A stretch of 7,680 nucleotides of DNA from JAGPUQ01 sp050179115 (GCA_050179115.1 JBFXFL010000069.1:1-7680), one strand, 5' to 3'; shown: positions 1 through 6,842, numbered from the stretch's first letter. Notes: a model not told the origin generated them from the sequence alone. Made by a program: numbers and translations.

Positions 1-59
1 GCCTCGGCCTGTTGGATGAAGCCGATGATCTGTTCTTCGGTGAATCTGCTCTTCTTCAT
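1..59 (-). CDS. IS3-family transposase OrfA, N-terminal fragment (cut by window edge)
   Basis: The minus strand from the ATG at 59 encodes MKKSRFTEEQIIGFIQQAE before the window ends. This is the typical opening of IS3-family OrfA proteins (IS407/IS51-like), the helix-turn-helix DNA-binding half of the frameshifted OrfAB transposase. An AGGAG motif about 10 bases upstream supports the start. Only 19 codons are visible, so whether the gene is intact cannot be judged. Confidence 0.8.
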   Translation of the reverse strand, partial: MKKSRFTEEQIIGFIQQAE

Positions 60-127
60 GTCCGTCATTCTCCTGGTTGACAGACTTCCTGGAAATTACG
101 ATGGTACGGCAGGAGGGGGGCAGGTCA
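1..127 (-). mobile_element. IS3-family (IS407-like) insertion sequence, one terminal end
   Basis: The minus strand starts at 127 with TGACCTGCCCCCCTCCTG, a terminus of the TGA-CTGCCCCC type that I know from IS407-group IS3 elements. It runs through a leader with a purine-rich ribosome binding site into an OrfA-type start at 59. The rest of the element lies left of the window. The end falls exactly at a junction with an IS481 transposase reading frame (127/128), so this copy inserted into an older IS481 element. The group assignment is from memory of terminus and OrfA sequence; the duplicated target (about 4 bp, beginning ATT G at 128) cannot be checked because the other end is missing. Confidence 0.75.
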
Positions 128-1258
128 ATTGCTGACTATCTGAGGCACACACTCTCGACGAGCGAGTTGTGTGCGCAGTATGGCATCAGCCGCAAGACCG
201 GCTACAAATGGATCGATCGCTATCTGACGCGGGGACCCGCAGGGTTGGACGAGCATTCCCGCCGCCCTCGAAGCTGTCCGCGTCAAACGCCACCGCATGT
301 CGTGGAAGCGATTCTTGAGGCACGCCGGCGTCATCCGAGCTGGGGCGCCAAGAAGTTGCTGGCCATCGAGCGCAAGCGTCATCCGGACTGGCCCTGGCCA
401 CATCGAACGACGATCTACGACATCCTCAATCGACATGGGTGGGTCGCCACCAGGAAACGGCGTCGTTCGGTGGGGCACCCAGGCAGACCTAACACGGCCA
501 TCGATGCCCCCAATCAGGTTTGGAGCGCCGACTTCAAAGGTCAATTCAGAATGGGTAACGGCATCTACTGTTATCCGCTGACCATCACGGACGGATACAG
601 CCGTTACCTGCTGGAGTGCCAGGGATTGCACTCAACGGCCGTTGCCGATGCCAAGCCCGTGTTCACGCGAGTTTTCAAGGAATACGGGCTGCCGCAGCGC
701 ATTCGCACCGACAACGGCGTGCCATTTGCCACGGTCAGCCTCGCGCGCCTGTCGACCTTGTCGGCATGGTGGGTGCGTTTGGGCATCCTTCCGGAGCTGA
801 TCGAGCCCGGCAAGCCGCAGCAGAACGGCCGGCACGAACGCATGCATCGCACCCTCAAAGCAGAGACCACGCGGCCACCGGCCATCAACCTCGCCACACA
901 GCAGCGCAAGTTCAATCGGTTCCGGCAGGAATTCAACAATGAACGTCCGCATGAGGCGCTGGATCAACACACCCCGGCAAGCTACTACACGCCATCGCCA
1001 CGTCCCATGCCTGACAAGCTGCCGCCGCTGGAATATCCCGATCGCTACGAGGTCCGCTACGTGAGCGCAAACGGCGGCATCCGCTGGAATCACAACTGGG
1101 TCAACGTCAGCGTCTGCTGTGCTGGCGAATACGTCGGGCTAGAAGAGATCGACGAGGGTGTCTGGAATGTCTTCTTCGGGCCCCTGAAGCTGGGTCGCTT
1201 GCATGAACGCCATATGCGAATCGAAGATGTGAACGGACGCTTGTTGCGTCACCGGTGA
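77..1258 (+). CDS. IS481-family transposase, 5' end replaced by IS3 insertion
   Basis: This is a DDE transposase of the IS481 family. A helix-turn-helix lies near residues 27-50 (ELCAQYGISRKTGYKW), followed by an RNase-H-like integrase core. The likely catalytic residues are D152 (WSADFKG), D212 (RTDNG) and E254 (QQNGRHERMHRTLK). The C-terminal extension (about 300-393) is usual for the family. The frame opens with a TTG at 77 (an ATG follows at 101), but residues 1-17 are encoded by the end of the IS3 element; IS481 sequence begins with codon 18 at 128. Family members normally carry roughly 15-20 more residues before this point, so the native start has been lost and the gene is probably inactive or poorly expressed. 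No ribosome binding site precedes the TTG. From 128 onward the frame is intact to the stop at 1256-1258. Confidence 0.85.
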   Translation: MTDFLEITMVRQEGGRSIADYLRHTLSTSELCAQYGISRKTGYKWIDRYLTRGPAGLDEHSRRPRSCPRQTPPHVVEAILEARRRHPSWGAKKLLAIERKRHPDWPWPHRTTIYDILNRHGWVATRKRRRSVGHPGRPNTAIDAPNQVWSADFKGQFRMGNGIYCYPLTITDGYSRYLLECQGLHSTAVADAKPVFTRVFKEYGLPQRIRTDNGVPFATVSLARLSTLSAWWVRLGILPELIEPGKPQQNGRHERMHRTLKAETTRPPAINLATQQRKFNRFRQEFNNERPHEALDQHTPASYYTPSPRPMPDKLPPLEYPDRYEVRYVSANGGIRWNHNWVNVSVCCAGEYVGLEEIDEGVWNVFFGPLKLGRLHERHMRIEDVNGRLLRHR

Positions 1259-1309
1259 CTGTTACCCATGTCTCCGGACTTGTTTGTTACCTATCTCCAC
1301 GACCGCTCA
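128..1309 (+). mobile_element. IS481-family element, interrupted at its left end by the IS3 element
   Basis: The element consists of the transposase frame plus a short right end. After the stop there are two related direct repeats, GTTACCCATGTCTCC (from 1261) and GTTACCTATCTCCAC (from 1285), of the kind seen at IS481 termini and probably bound by the transposase. The right boundary is placed near 1309 because the DUF3024 stop codon (minus strand, 1312-1314) follows immediately; the exact base is inferred. The left terminus lies beyond the IS3 insertion and outside the window, so inverted repeats cannot be compared. Confidence 0.6.
1260..1303 (+). repeat. Two direct repeats in the right end of the IS481 element
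   Basis: Copies begin at 1261 (GTTACCCATGTCTCC) and 1285 (GTTACCTATCTCCAC), 24 bases apart. They match at most positions (GTTACC-AT-TC-C). Their place between transposase stop and element end suggests terminal transposase-binding sites. Confidence 0.55.
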
Positions 1310-1311
1310 TT

Positions 1312-1662
1312 CTAGCCGAAAAAGCACGCATGCTTGTCCTCAGCTACAAGCGCCAAGAACTCTTCGACGCTGCCAACTCGCGGAACGGGCGGATAGGAAT
1401 GCCACTTCAGATCGGCACGCATCCAGAAGACCCGCCAGAGTTCTTGGGTCTTGACGTAGGTGGCCTTTGCGACCCGATGCTCCATGGTCTCTCCGGGTGC
1501 GCCTTTCCAACGGGGGCGAATCTCAAAGATTTCGATGCTCTGGCCGTTGATGCGGAAGGCGAGATCAAGTTTCGAGCGAATGTGTGGAGCTGGTCGGTGC
1601 TTCTCGATGAAAGCACCAACAACCTTCTTCAGTCTCTTCGTCTCAAATTCGCTAAAAGCCAT
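1312..1662 (-). CDS. DUF3024 family protein
   Basis: The protein of 116 residues begins MAFSEFETKR and matches my memory of the DUF3024 family over its whole length: GAFIEKHRPAPHIRSKLDL, then an IEIFEIRPRW block, MEHRVAKATYVKTQELW, and a C-terminal FLALVAEDKHACFFG. The function of the family is unknown; members are small soluble proteins often in accessory DNA. The frame stays open upstream to 1818, but the family N-terminus fits the ATG at 1660-1662; no clear ribosome binding site precedes it. The IS481 right end abuts the stop codon, so the reading frame is spared but any natural 3' region, including a terminator, has been replaced. Confidence 0.8.
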   Translation of the reverse strand: MAFSEFETKRLKKVVGAFIEKHRPAPHIRSKLDLAFRINGQSIEIFEIRPRWKGAPGETMEHRVAKATYVKTQELWRVFWMRADLKWHSYPPVPRVGSVEEFLALVAEDKHACFFG

Positions 1663-1922
1663 ATCAGTTGCGGTGATGGTTGGTTGGCGGCTGACGAGGG
1701 CGTAGAAAAATCCGCTTCTGAATTCCCCCTCCGCCCAAAGCTCGGCCTTTTTCGTGGAGCCGCAGGAAGCACCATTGCCTGAGCCATATCGAGACAGTTC
1801 CGGTCTGATTGGCCACATCCCGGAGCGGGCCCAGCCCGGAGCCGGAATAGGCCAAGCGCATCACTTTCCCGCCGGCGCCCTCAATGCGCATATTCCCGGC
1901 GGCGTCGCCCGGGCACCCACTG
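1663..1922. other. Gap between DUF2283 and DUF3024 genes, no clear gene
   Basis: This stretch of about 260 bases is GC-rich. It contains a minus-strand open frame (1664-1945, only weak starts) with text such as VMRLAYSGSGLGPLRDVANQ that reads like protein but that I cannot assign. It could be a decayed gene remnant. I see no convincing promoter, hairpin or RNA gene. Confidence 0.3.
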
Positions 1923-2120
1923 TTATGCCGCAATGCCTTCGACAATGAGATGGCTTACGTCAGTTCGCTGGCTCGCATGCTCGAAGGTAATTGCACAGAC
2001 ATTGCCTTTTGCATCGACATCAAGAACGGTGTTTTCATCCAGATCTCTGGATTCCGTTATGTCGGTGTCGCGGAACTCAATGTACAGCGTGTCCGTGTCG
2101 TCAAAGTAGCTGATTTTCAT
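1923..2120 (-). CDS. DUF2283 family small protein
   Basis: The 65-residue protein begins MKISYFDDTDTLYIEF and continues with a VLDVDAKGNVCAITFEHAS block, the pattern and length of DUF2283 proteins (a short beta-rich fold with an alternating D-Y-I-F start). DUF2283 genes are commonly paired with a DUF4258 gene, and the pair is suspected to act as a toxin-antitoxin-like unit; no full DUF4258 partner is present here. A GGGGA motif lies about 8 bases before the ATG. The ATG overlaps the stop of a short upstream frame (ccATGA), which may be the remaining tail of a former partner. Function unknown. Confidence 0.8.
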   Translation of the reverse strand: MKISYFDDTDTLYIEFRDTDITESRDLDENTVLDVDAKGNVCAITFEHASQRTDVSHLIVEGIAA

Positions 2121-2195
2121 GGCCTGAATCCCCTATCGAAGAAAGCATTATGTACGGTTTCTCCGTCTGGCAACAAGATTACCCGGAGGAGTAAC
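2119..2195 (-). pseudogene. Possible truncated upstream partner of the DUF2283 gene
   Basis: In minus-strand reading, a frame from an ATG near 2195 encodes about 26 residues including VILLPDGETVHNAFFDRGFRP. It stops in a TGA that overlaps the DUF2283 start codon, a layout typical of translationally coupled pairs. I do not recognise the fragment as DUF4258. Upstream it runs into the repeat element at 2218-2315. It may be a chance frame. Confidence 0.25.
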
Positions 2196-2217
2196 ATAGG
2201 GTCAGGAGCAAACTGCG

Positions 2218-2315
2218 GTCAGGTCTAGAAGTTACGCACCTCACCACGGTGGCGCAAATGGTGCAGCGAGCGAAGGGAGTGTGTGCCGCTGAAGAGCGTA
2301 AAGCCCAGACCTGAC
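2218..2315. repeat. Symmetric inverted-repeat element (REP/MITE-like)
   Basis: GTCAGGTCT (2218-2226) and AGACCTGAC (2307-2315) form a 9-bp perfect inverted repeat. Exactly five bases further in on both sides lies a second perfect pair, TTACGC (2232-2237) and GCGTAA (2296-2301). Inside, GCACC (2236-2240) and GGTGC (2260-2264) can form a smaller hairpin. A related GGTCAGG copy lies just outside at 2200-2206. This architecture resembles REP sequences or small non-autonomous elements mobilised in trans; no transposase is nearby, so the class is inferred. Confidence 0.5.
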
Positions 2316-2341
2316 GCCAGTCTTTTGTGGGAGACATGTAA

Positions 2342-2854
2342 ATGAAGAAATTTTTTAGACGGTTAATTGGGGATAAAACGTGGTATTCGCTGTTTGAATA
2401 TGAAAGCCTTCCAACTTTTCAGGCACTTTGTTTGGAAGGCAAAAAACTACTTGACATACACGATAGGCTAATATCAAAGTTAACTGATAACGATTCTGAT
2501 GAATTTGAAGACCAAAATGATCGGATATTATACGATTCGATTGAAGACAAAATTAATAAACTTAATGACAAAAGATGCCGCGTTGAGGGGAAAATTGTAA
2601 CTAATAGATCCACTTGGAGCGACCCTCCTTTTGTGATCTGTTTTTGTAACGTGATAATGGAGATTCCCTCCAACGGACCCGGTGTTCCATCTACTCTGGA
2701 TTTTTATATCAGAAGTAATGAAAATGCACGCTCGCAGATAGATTACGTGAGACGTTTAAAAGAAGGGCAAGCTATCAGGCTTCATGGAGCATTTTTTTGC
2801 AACTCTTCCGGATATGGTATTCATGATCATGAGATTATTATTTTTGACCCCTAA
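2342..2854 (+). CDS. Hypothetical protein, AT-rich, possible C-terminal OB-fold
   Basis: I do not recognise this 170-residue protein. The N-terminal third (about 1-45) starts basic (MKKFFRRLIGDK), followed by a charged, probably helical stretch to about residue 82. The C-terminal part (about 83-170: VEGKIV, then LDFYIRS, then VRRLKEGQAIRLHGAFF, ending HDHEIIIFDP) alternates strands in the manner of an OB-fold of the tRNA-anti-like type, where a residue pair such as K-G precedes V-x-G. No signal peptide or membrane segment is evident. A GGGAG ribosome binding site lies about 9 bases before the ATG. Base composition is far more AT-rich than all neighbours and the gene is on the opposite strand, both signs of separate acquisition. 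A very strong hairpin follows the stop. Confidence 0.65.
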   Translation: MKKFFRRLIGDKTWYSLFEYESLPTFQALCLEGKKLLDIHDRLISKLTDNDSDEFEDQNDRILYDSIEDKINKLNDKRCRVEGKIVTNRSTWSDPPFVICFCNVIMEIPSNGPGVPSTLDFYIRSNENARSQIDYVRRLKEGQAIRLHGAFFCNSSGYGIHDHEIIIFDP

Positions 2855-2871
2855 TTCAACAACCTTAAAAG

Positions 2872-2931
2872 GGAGGAACATGTGGTCTAGAATTTATAGT
2901 AACGTATAAATTCTAGACCACATGTTCCTCC
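2872..2931. repeat. 27-bp perfect inverted repeat with 6-nt loop
   Basis: The left arm 2872-2898 begins GGAGGAACATGTGG and ends AATTTATA. The right arm 2905-2931 is its exact reverse complement, and the loop is GTAACG. It begins 17 bases after the stop of the AT-rich gene. There is no T-run on either side, so it is not a classic intrinsic terminator, though such a stem could stop or protect transcripts. It could also be the variable stem of a recombination site; an ATTCAAC motif overlaps the preceding stop codon (2854-2860). Confidence 0.85.
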
Positions 2932-2947
2932 ATTCCTCAAGCGTCAC

Positions 2948-2995
2948 GCACAGAAAGCGCCCCGTCGGGCAGCTTGCAGCCGGCAACCTTTGTGC
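2948..2995. repeat. Stem-loop with one bulged base
   Basis: GCACAGAAAG (2948-2957) pairs with CTTTGTGC (2988-2995), giving 8 base pairs with a single bulged G. The role is unknown; the bulge resembles the extrahelical base of attC stems, but flanking core boxes are not found. Confidence 0.35.
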
Positions 2996-3019
2996 TCCGG
3001 TATTCTTGGTTTAAACGAT

Positions 3020-3070
3020 GTTGGGCCTCCTGCGTCAGCCCAACCTACGAGCTTGACCGTAGGGTTAGGA
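3020..3070. repeat. Overlapping hairpins downstream of the coiled-coil gene
   Basis: GTTGGGC (3020-3026) and GCCCAAC (3038-3044) form a 7-bp stem. The same GCCCAAC arm can pair with GTTAGGA (3064-3070) in a longer alternative stem in which CCTACG (3043-3048) and CGTAGG (3059-3064) form its inner part. The second structure overlaps the stop codon of the minus-strand gene and may end its transcript. Repeats of the type GTAGGTTGGGC are common between genes in proteobacteria. The minus-strand TCCTAAC...GTTGGGC pair also resembles a very short attC, but 33 bases is below the usual size. Confidence 0.45.
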
Positions 3071-3451
3071 ATTTTGAGTGAAGCCACTTTCTTTCCCGCA
3101 CTCTTCACAATTGAAAACGGCCTGCTTTATGCCAAGAGGGCCGAATGTTGGGTCTGGCCTACTTCCAGTACGTTTTAATCGTTGGCTACCGCAATGGTCG
3201 CAAACATAACCAAGAGGATTTGTATTTTGAGAATGCTTCGCTGCGAAACGTACTACCTGCTCCTGCAATTGGCGTTTATCGAGCTTAAGACTTTCATTCT
3301 CACGCTGAAGGTTCGCTACCTGCTCCTTAAGCGCGACAACCTGCTTTTCAATAAACGCATGTTGATCGTTAAGAAGCGAAATGCGCTCCTTCAATATCGT
3401 AGCCGAGCCATGCTCGTTAATCAGTTTTTCAAGGCTATCGAGAAACCCCAT
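3065..3451 (-). CDS. Coiled-coil protein with C-terminal zinc ribbon
   Basis: The 128-residue protein starts MGFLDSLEKLINEHGS at the ATG ending at 3451, 9 bases after an AGGGG ribosome binding site; a longer frame to 3493 is unlikely because it runs into the attC-like site. Residues about 17-70 are a leucine- and charge-rich coiled coil (ILKERISLL to QLQEQVVRF). The C-terminus holds two Cys pairs, C84-x2-C87 (CDHC) and C115-x2-C118 (CEEC), a treble-Cys zinc-ribbon-like fold for metal and possibly nucleic-acid binding. Small proteins with this opening and coiled coil are frequent hypothetical genes of accessory regions. Function unknown; it would be expected to oligomerise in the cytoplasm. 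It follows the protease gene on the same strand, separated by the attC-like site. Confidence 0.75.
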   Translation of the reverse strand: MGFLDSLEKLINEHGSATILKERISLLNDQHAFIEKQVVALKEQVANLQRENESLKLDKRQLQEQVVRFAAKHSQNTNPLGYVCDHCGSQRLKRTGSRPDPTFGPLGIKQAVFNCEECGKESGFTQNS

Positions 3452-3459
3452 GATGTAAC

Positions 3460-3546
3460 CCCTAACGTGGTGTTCTGCGGCGGGCCAGAACAAACGTTCC
3501 CCTGACGCGACGCCGGCGGCTCGTCCGCAGCAACAAATGGTTGGGC
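3460..3546 (-). other. Candidate integron attC recombination site (87 bp)
   Basis: On the minus strand the site opens with GCCCAAC (3546-3540), a perfect RYYYAAC R'' box, one base after the protease stop codon. It ends with GTTAGGG (3466-3460), a GTTRRRY box with a wrong last base. Between them, TGTTGCTGCGG (3535-3525) pairs with CCGCAGAACA (3480-3471) in a 10-bp stem with a single extrahelical G, separated from the R boxes by four unpaired bases on each side. This order (R'', spacer, L'' with extrahelical base, variable stem, L', spacer, R') is the attC plan, and the size is within the usual range. The next gene starts 9 bases beyond. Confidence 0.6.
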
Positions 3547-3547
3547 G

Positions 3548-4291
3548 TCATCCTTGGATTGCCCGCTGCTCGACGCGGCATTTAACCGCGAGCACATCCA
3601 ATAATACATCACGGTCGAGAAAGTGAATCAGGCCGGACTCAGGCGTTCCACGTAGCGCCATTCCGCAGAGAAAAGGTGCGATCCGCTGCTTCGGCCGCTC
3701 AATCCACGCGAATACAGGTCCTCCGCTAAAGCCACTGAACGTCTGCAAGGCACGTGAGTCGGAAACGCGAAAGAGATGCAAATACGGCAGCGACGAGAGC
3801 CCCGCATAGCGCCCGAATAGAACCACACGGTCCGTGCGGAGTTCCTGAGTTTCTACGTTGATCATTGACCGCTCTTCCGGATAGCCGAGGATGAAAAACC
3901 TCGCTTCCTCTGCGCAACTCTTCCAGTCCCCGCAAACCAGGGCGAGGTCGATTAGTGTTGCCGCAGCGACTTCCGGGTGAGTTATGCTCATGGTGTCGAT
4001 CGCAATTGCTGCGATGTCCACGAAGTCCTCGTCTACGTCAGCATAGGGAACGAAAAAGCCGTCCTTCAATGGAATGAGGCGATGCGAAGTGTCCGAAGGG
4101 AATACGCAGATCGGTACGGGGTATTCAGGTTTGAGCGCATGGCGCGCAGTCAGCACATAGGGCTTTCCTTTATAGCCCACCAGAAACACAGTACCCCGTG
4201 TCGAGTACGGAAAGTCCACAATCTCCGTCTCGAAGACGAGTGGTTGCACACAGAGCGCAAGACGATCGATTATTTGCTGTGGTACCGGCAT
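3548..4291 (-). CDS. Trypsin-like serine protease (compact, cytosolic)
   Basis: The 247-residue protein has the chymotrypsin/trypsin-like catalytic triad in order: H51 in GTVFLVGYKGKPYVLTARHAL, D92 in DFVDIAAI, and S189 in the GFSGGP motif. It has no signal peptide, membrane segment or PDZ domain, so it is not a DegP/HtrA type and should act inside the cell; the remainder is the double beta-barrel core. The frame is open to an ATG at 4312, but the GTTGGGC core there (4310-4304) and the family-like first strand favour the ATG at 4291; neither start has a good ribosome binding site. Stand-alone trypsin-like proteases of this kind occur in bacterial conflict and defence loci, often activated by a partner; this is inference. 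It precedes the coiled-coil/zinc-ribbon gene on the same strand. Confidence 0.8.
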   Translation of the reverse strand: MPVPQQIIDRLALCVQPLVFETEIVDFPYSTRGTVFLVGYKGKPYVLTARHALKPEYPVPICVFPSDTSHRLIPLKDGFFVPYADVDEDFVDIAAIAIDTMSITHPEVAAATLIDLALVCGDWKSCAEEARFFILGYPEERSMINVETQELRTDRVVLFGRYAGLSSLPYLHLFRVSDSRALQTFSGFSGGPVFAWIERPKQRIAPFLCGMALRGTPESGLIHFLDRDVLLDVLAVKCRVEQRAIQG

Positions 4292-4303
4292 GTGCACTAT
4301 GAC

Positions 4304-4310
4304 GCCCAAC
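4304..4310 (-). other. GTTRRRY recombination core before the protease start
   Basis: The minus strand reads GTTGGGC, a perfect match to the R' / cassette-junction core, 12 bases before the preferred ATG of the protease. Together with the attC-like site after its stop codon it would delimit a cassette of about 850 bp. A matching R'' box upstream was not found, so it could be an attI-like or secondary insertion point, or chance. Confidence 0.35.
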
Positions 4311-4321
4311 ATTGAGTATCT

Positions 4322-4355
4322 GGAAATCTTCCGTGTTTAAACACGGAAGATTTCC
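4322..4355. repeat. 34-bp perfect palindrome without loop
   Basis: The two halves, GGAAATCTTCCGTGTTT and AAACACGGAAGATTTCC, are exact reverse complements and meet at a central GTTTAAAC. It lies just upstream of the protease gene and downstream of the antitoxin remnant. A degenerate copy of one half (AAATCTTCGTTTAAC) occurs at 4418-4432. No T-run follows, so it is not a standard terminator; it could be a protein-binding operator or a recombination scar. Confidence 0.85.
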
Positions 4356-4434
4356 GCATATCCCGCACGACCCTTGCCCGGTGATTGTATGCCGGATCGG
4401 ACAACCCTTCGACCAAAAAATCTTCGTTTAACCA

Positions 4435-4494
4435 TCACTTGCACACTCCATCGCCGCTCTCGGTCTCGGCTTCAAGGAGGAAGCTGTAATTCAC
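4435..4494 (-). pseudogene. Toxin remnant (ParE/RelE-like N-terminus), prematurely stopped
   Basis: A GTG at 4494-4492 overlaps the antitoxin stop codon (GTGA), the classic coupled start of a toxin gene. It encodes MNYSFLLEAETESGDGVCK and then a TGA. The opening resembles ParE/RelE-superfamily toxins (MNYSF--EAE-E), normally about 95-110 residues. The frame continues open after the stop for some 45 codons, but I cannot recognise the toxin core or its C-terminal motif there, so the gene looks truncated by the neighbouring insertion and not merely stopped by a point mutation. Confidence 0.5.
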
Positions 4495-4727
4495 CGGAGC
4501 AGGGATCTGGCCTTGCGGGCTACCTCCGCTCCAGACGCAGTCCGAGCTCGCCCGGAGTCGGCTTCTGCCGCGCGGCGGACGGATTCTTCGCCCCAAAGCC
4601 GCTCGTATTCAGCTTCGGACACCTCTTCCAGGCTTGTCAGCAGACGACGCGCCAAGGAGGCGCGTGCGTCGATGGGAAGCGAAAGTGCCTGGGCTTCAAG
4701 TTCCTTGACGTCCCTGCTCGCGCTCAT
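4491..4727 (-). CDS. Addiction module antitoxin (PF09720 / TIGR02574 type)
   Basis: The 78-residue protein starts MSASRDVKELEAQALSLPID and continues ARASLARRLLTSLEE, the signature of the short, acidic-helical antitoxins found with ParE/RelE toxins (Unstab_antitox, TIGR02574). The LWGEESVRRAAE segment around residues 44-56 is also typical. A GGAGAG ribosome binding site lies 7 bases upstream of the ATG at 4727; the frame continues five codons further upstream. The gene sits 55 bases after the ureC stop, same strand. Its toxin partner appears to be broken, so the antitoxin is probably an orphan. Confidence 0.8.
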   Translation of the reverse strand: MSASRDVKELEAQALSLPIDARASLARRLLTSLEEVSEAEYERLWGEESVRRAAEADSGRARTASGAEVARKARSLLR

Positions 4728-4743
4728 GGCGGGTCTCTCCAAC

Positions 4744-4758
4744 CGGGTACGTAACCCG
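4744..4758. promoter_or_regulatory. Short inverted repeat upstream of antitoxin, possible operator
   Basis: CGGGT and ACCCG flank a 5-base centre (ACGTA) between ureC and the antitoxin start. Antitoxins of this class often repress their own promoter at such repeats. The evidence is only the symmetry and position. Confidence 0.3.
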
Positions 4759-4782
4759 AAGTTTCATGCGATGCCAGCCACG

Positions 4783-6485
<1,703 letters not shown>

Positions 6486-6489
<4 letters not shown>

Positions 6490-6803
6490 GGCTGCGCCTC
6501 CAGTTGGCCCATCACTTCGCCCCGAAAGCCCCACACCGCGCGCGTGCCGGCATAGGCGACCAGCGTGACTTCGCGCGTTTGGCCCGGTTCGAAGCGCACC
6601 GCGGTGCCGGCGGGAATGTCGAGCCGCATGCCACGCGCGAAGGCACGGTCGAAACGCAGCGCCGGGTTGGTCTCTGCGAAGTGGTAGTGCGAGCCGACCT
6701 GGATCGGCCGGTCGCCGGTGTTGGCGACTTCCAGCGTGATGGTGGGCCGGCCGGCGTTCAGTTCGATCTCGCCGGGCTGGGTGTCGATTTCTCCGGGGAT
6801 CAT
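6486..6803 (-). CDS. ureB: Urease subunit beta
   Basis: The 105-residue protein opens MIPGEIDTQPGEIELNAGRP and contains the hallmark VANTGDRPIQVGSHYHF and ALRFDRAFARGMRLDIPAGTAVRFEPG segments of urease beta subunits, ending with a VWGFRGEVMG block. It is a structural subunit that packs with UreA and UreC in the (UreABC)3 trimer. An AAGGAG ribosome binding site precedes the ATG. Normally it follows ureA closely; here about 750 bases carrying a toxin-antitoxin pair separate the two. Its stop overlaps the ureC start. Confidence 0.97.
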
Positions 6804-6822
6804 GGGGCGCTCCTTTTCATTT

Positions 6823-6842
6823 CATCGCGGGACATCGCGGGA
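6823..6842. repeat. Tandem direct repeat, two 10-bp units
   Basis: CATCGCGGGA occurs twice without gap (6823-6832, 6833-6842) between the vapC stop and the ureB start, close to the presumed right junction of the inserted toxin-antitoxin module. It may be a replication slip or an insertion scar. Confidence 0.6.

Noticed and set aside
125..1093. Minus-strand frames inside the transposase
   Set aside because: They are antisense shadows of the IS481 transposase and show no family features.
1255..1782. Plus-strand frame overlapping DUF3024
   Set aside because: The minus strand carries a recognisable DUF3024 protein across the region; the plus frame has no family resemblance.
1923..1960. attC-like site after the DUF2283 stop
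   Set aside because: GCATAAC differs from RYYYAAC and no GTTRRRY box follows within 130 bases.
2872..2931. Intrinsic terminator for the AT-rich gene
   Set aside because: The stem is strong but no T-run follows on either strand, so it is listed as an inverted repeat only.
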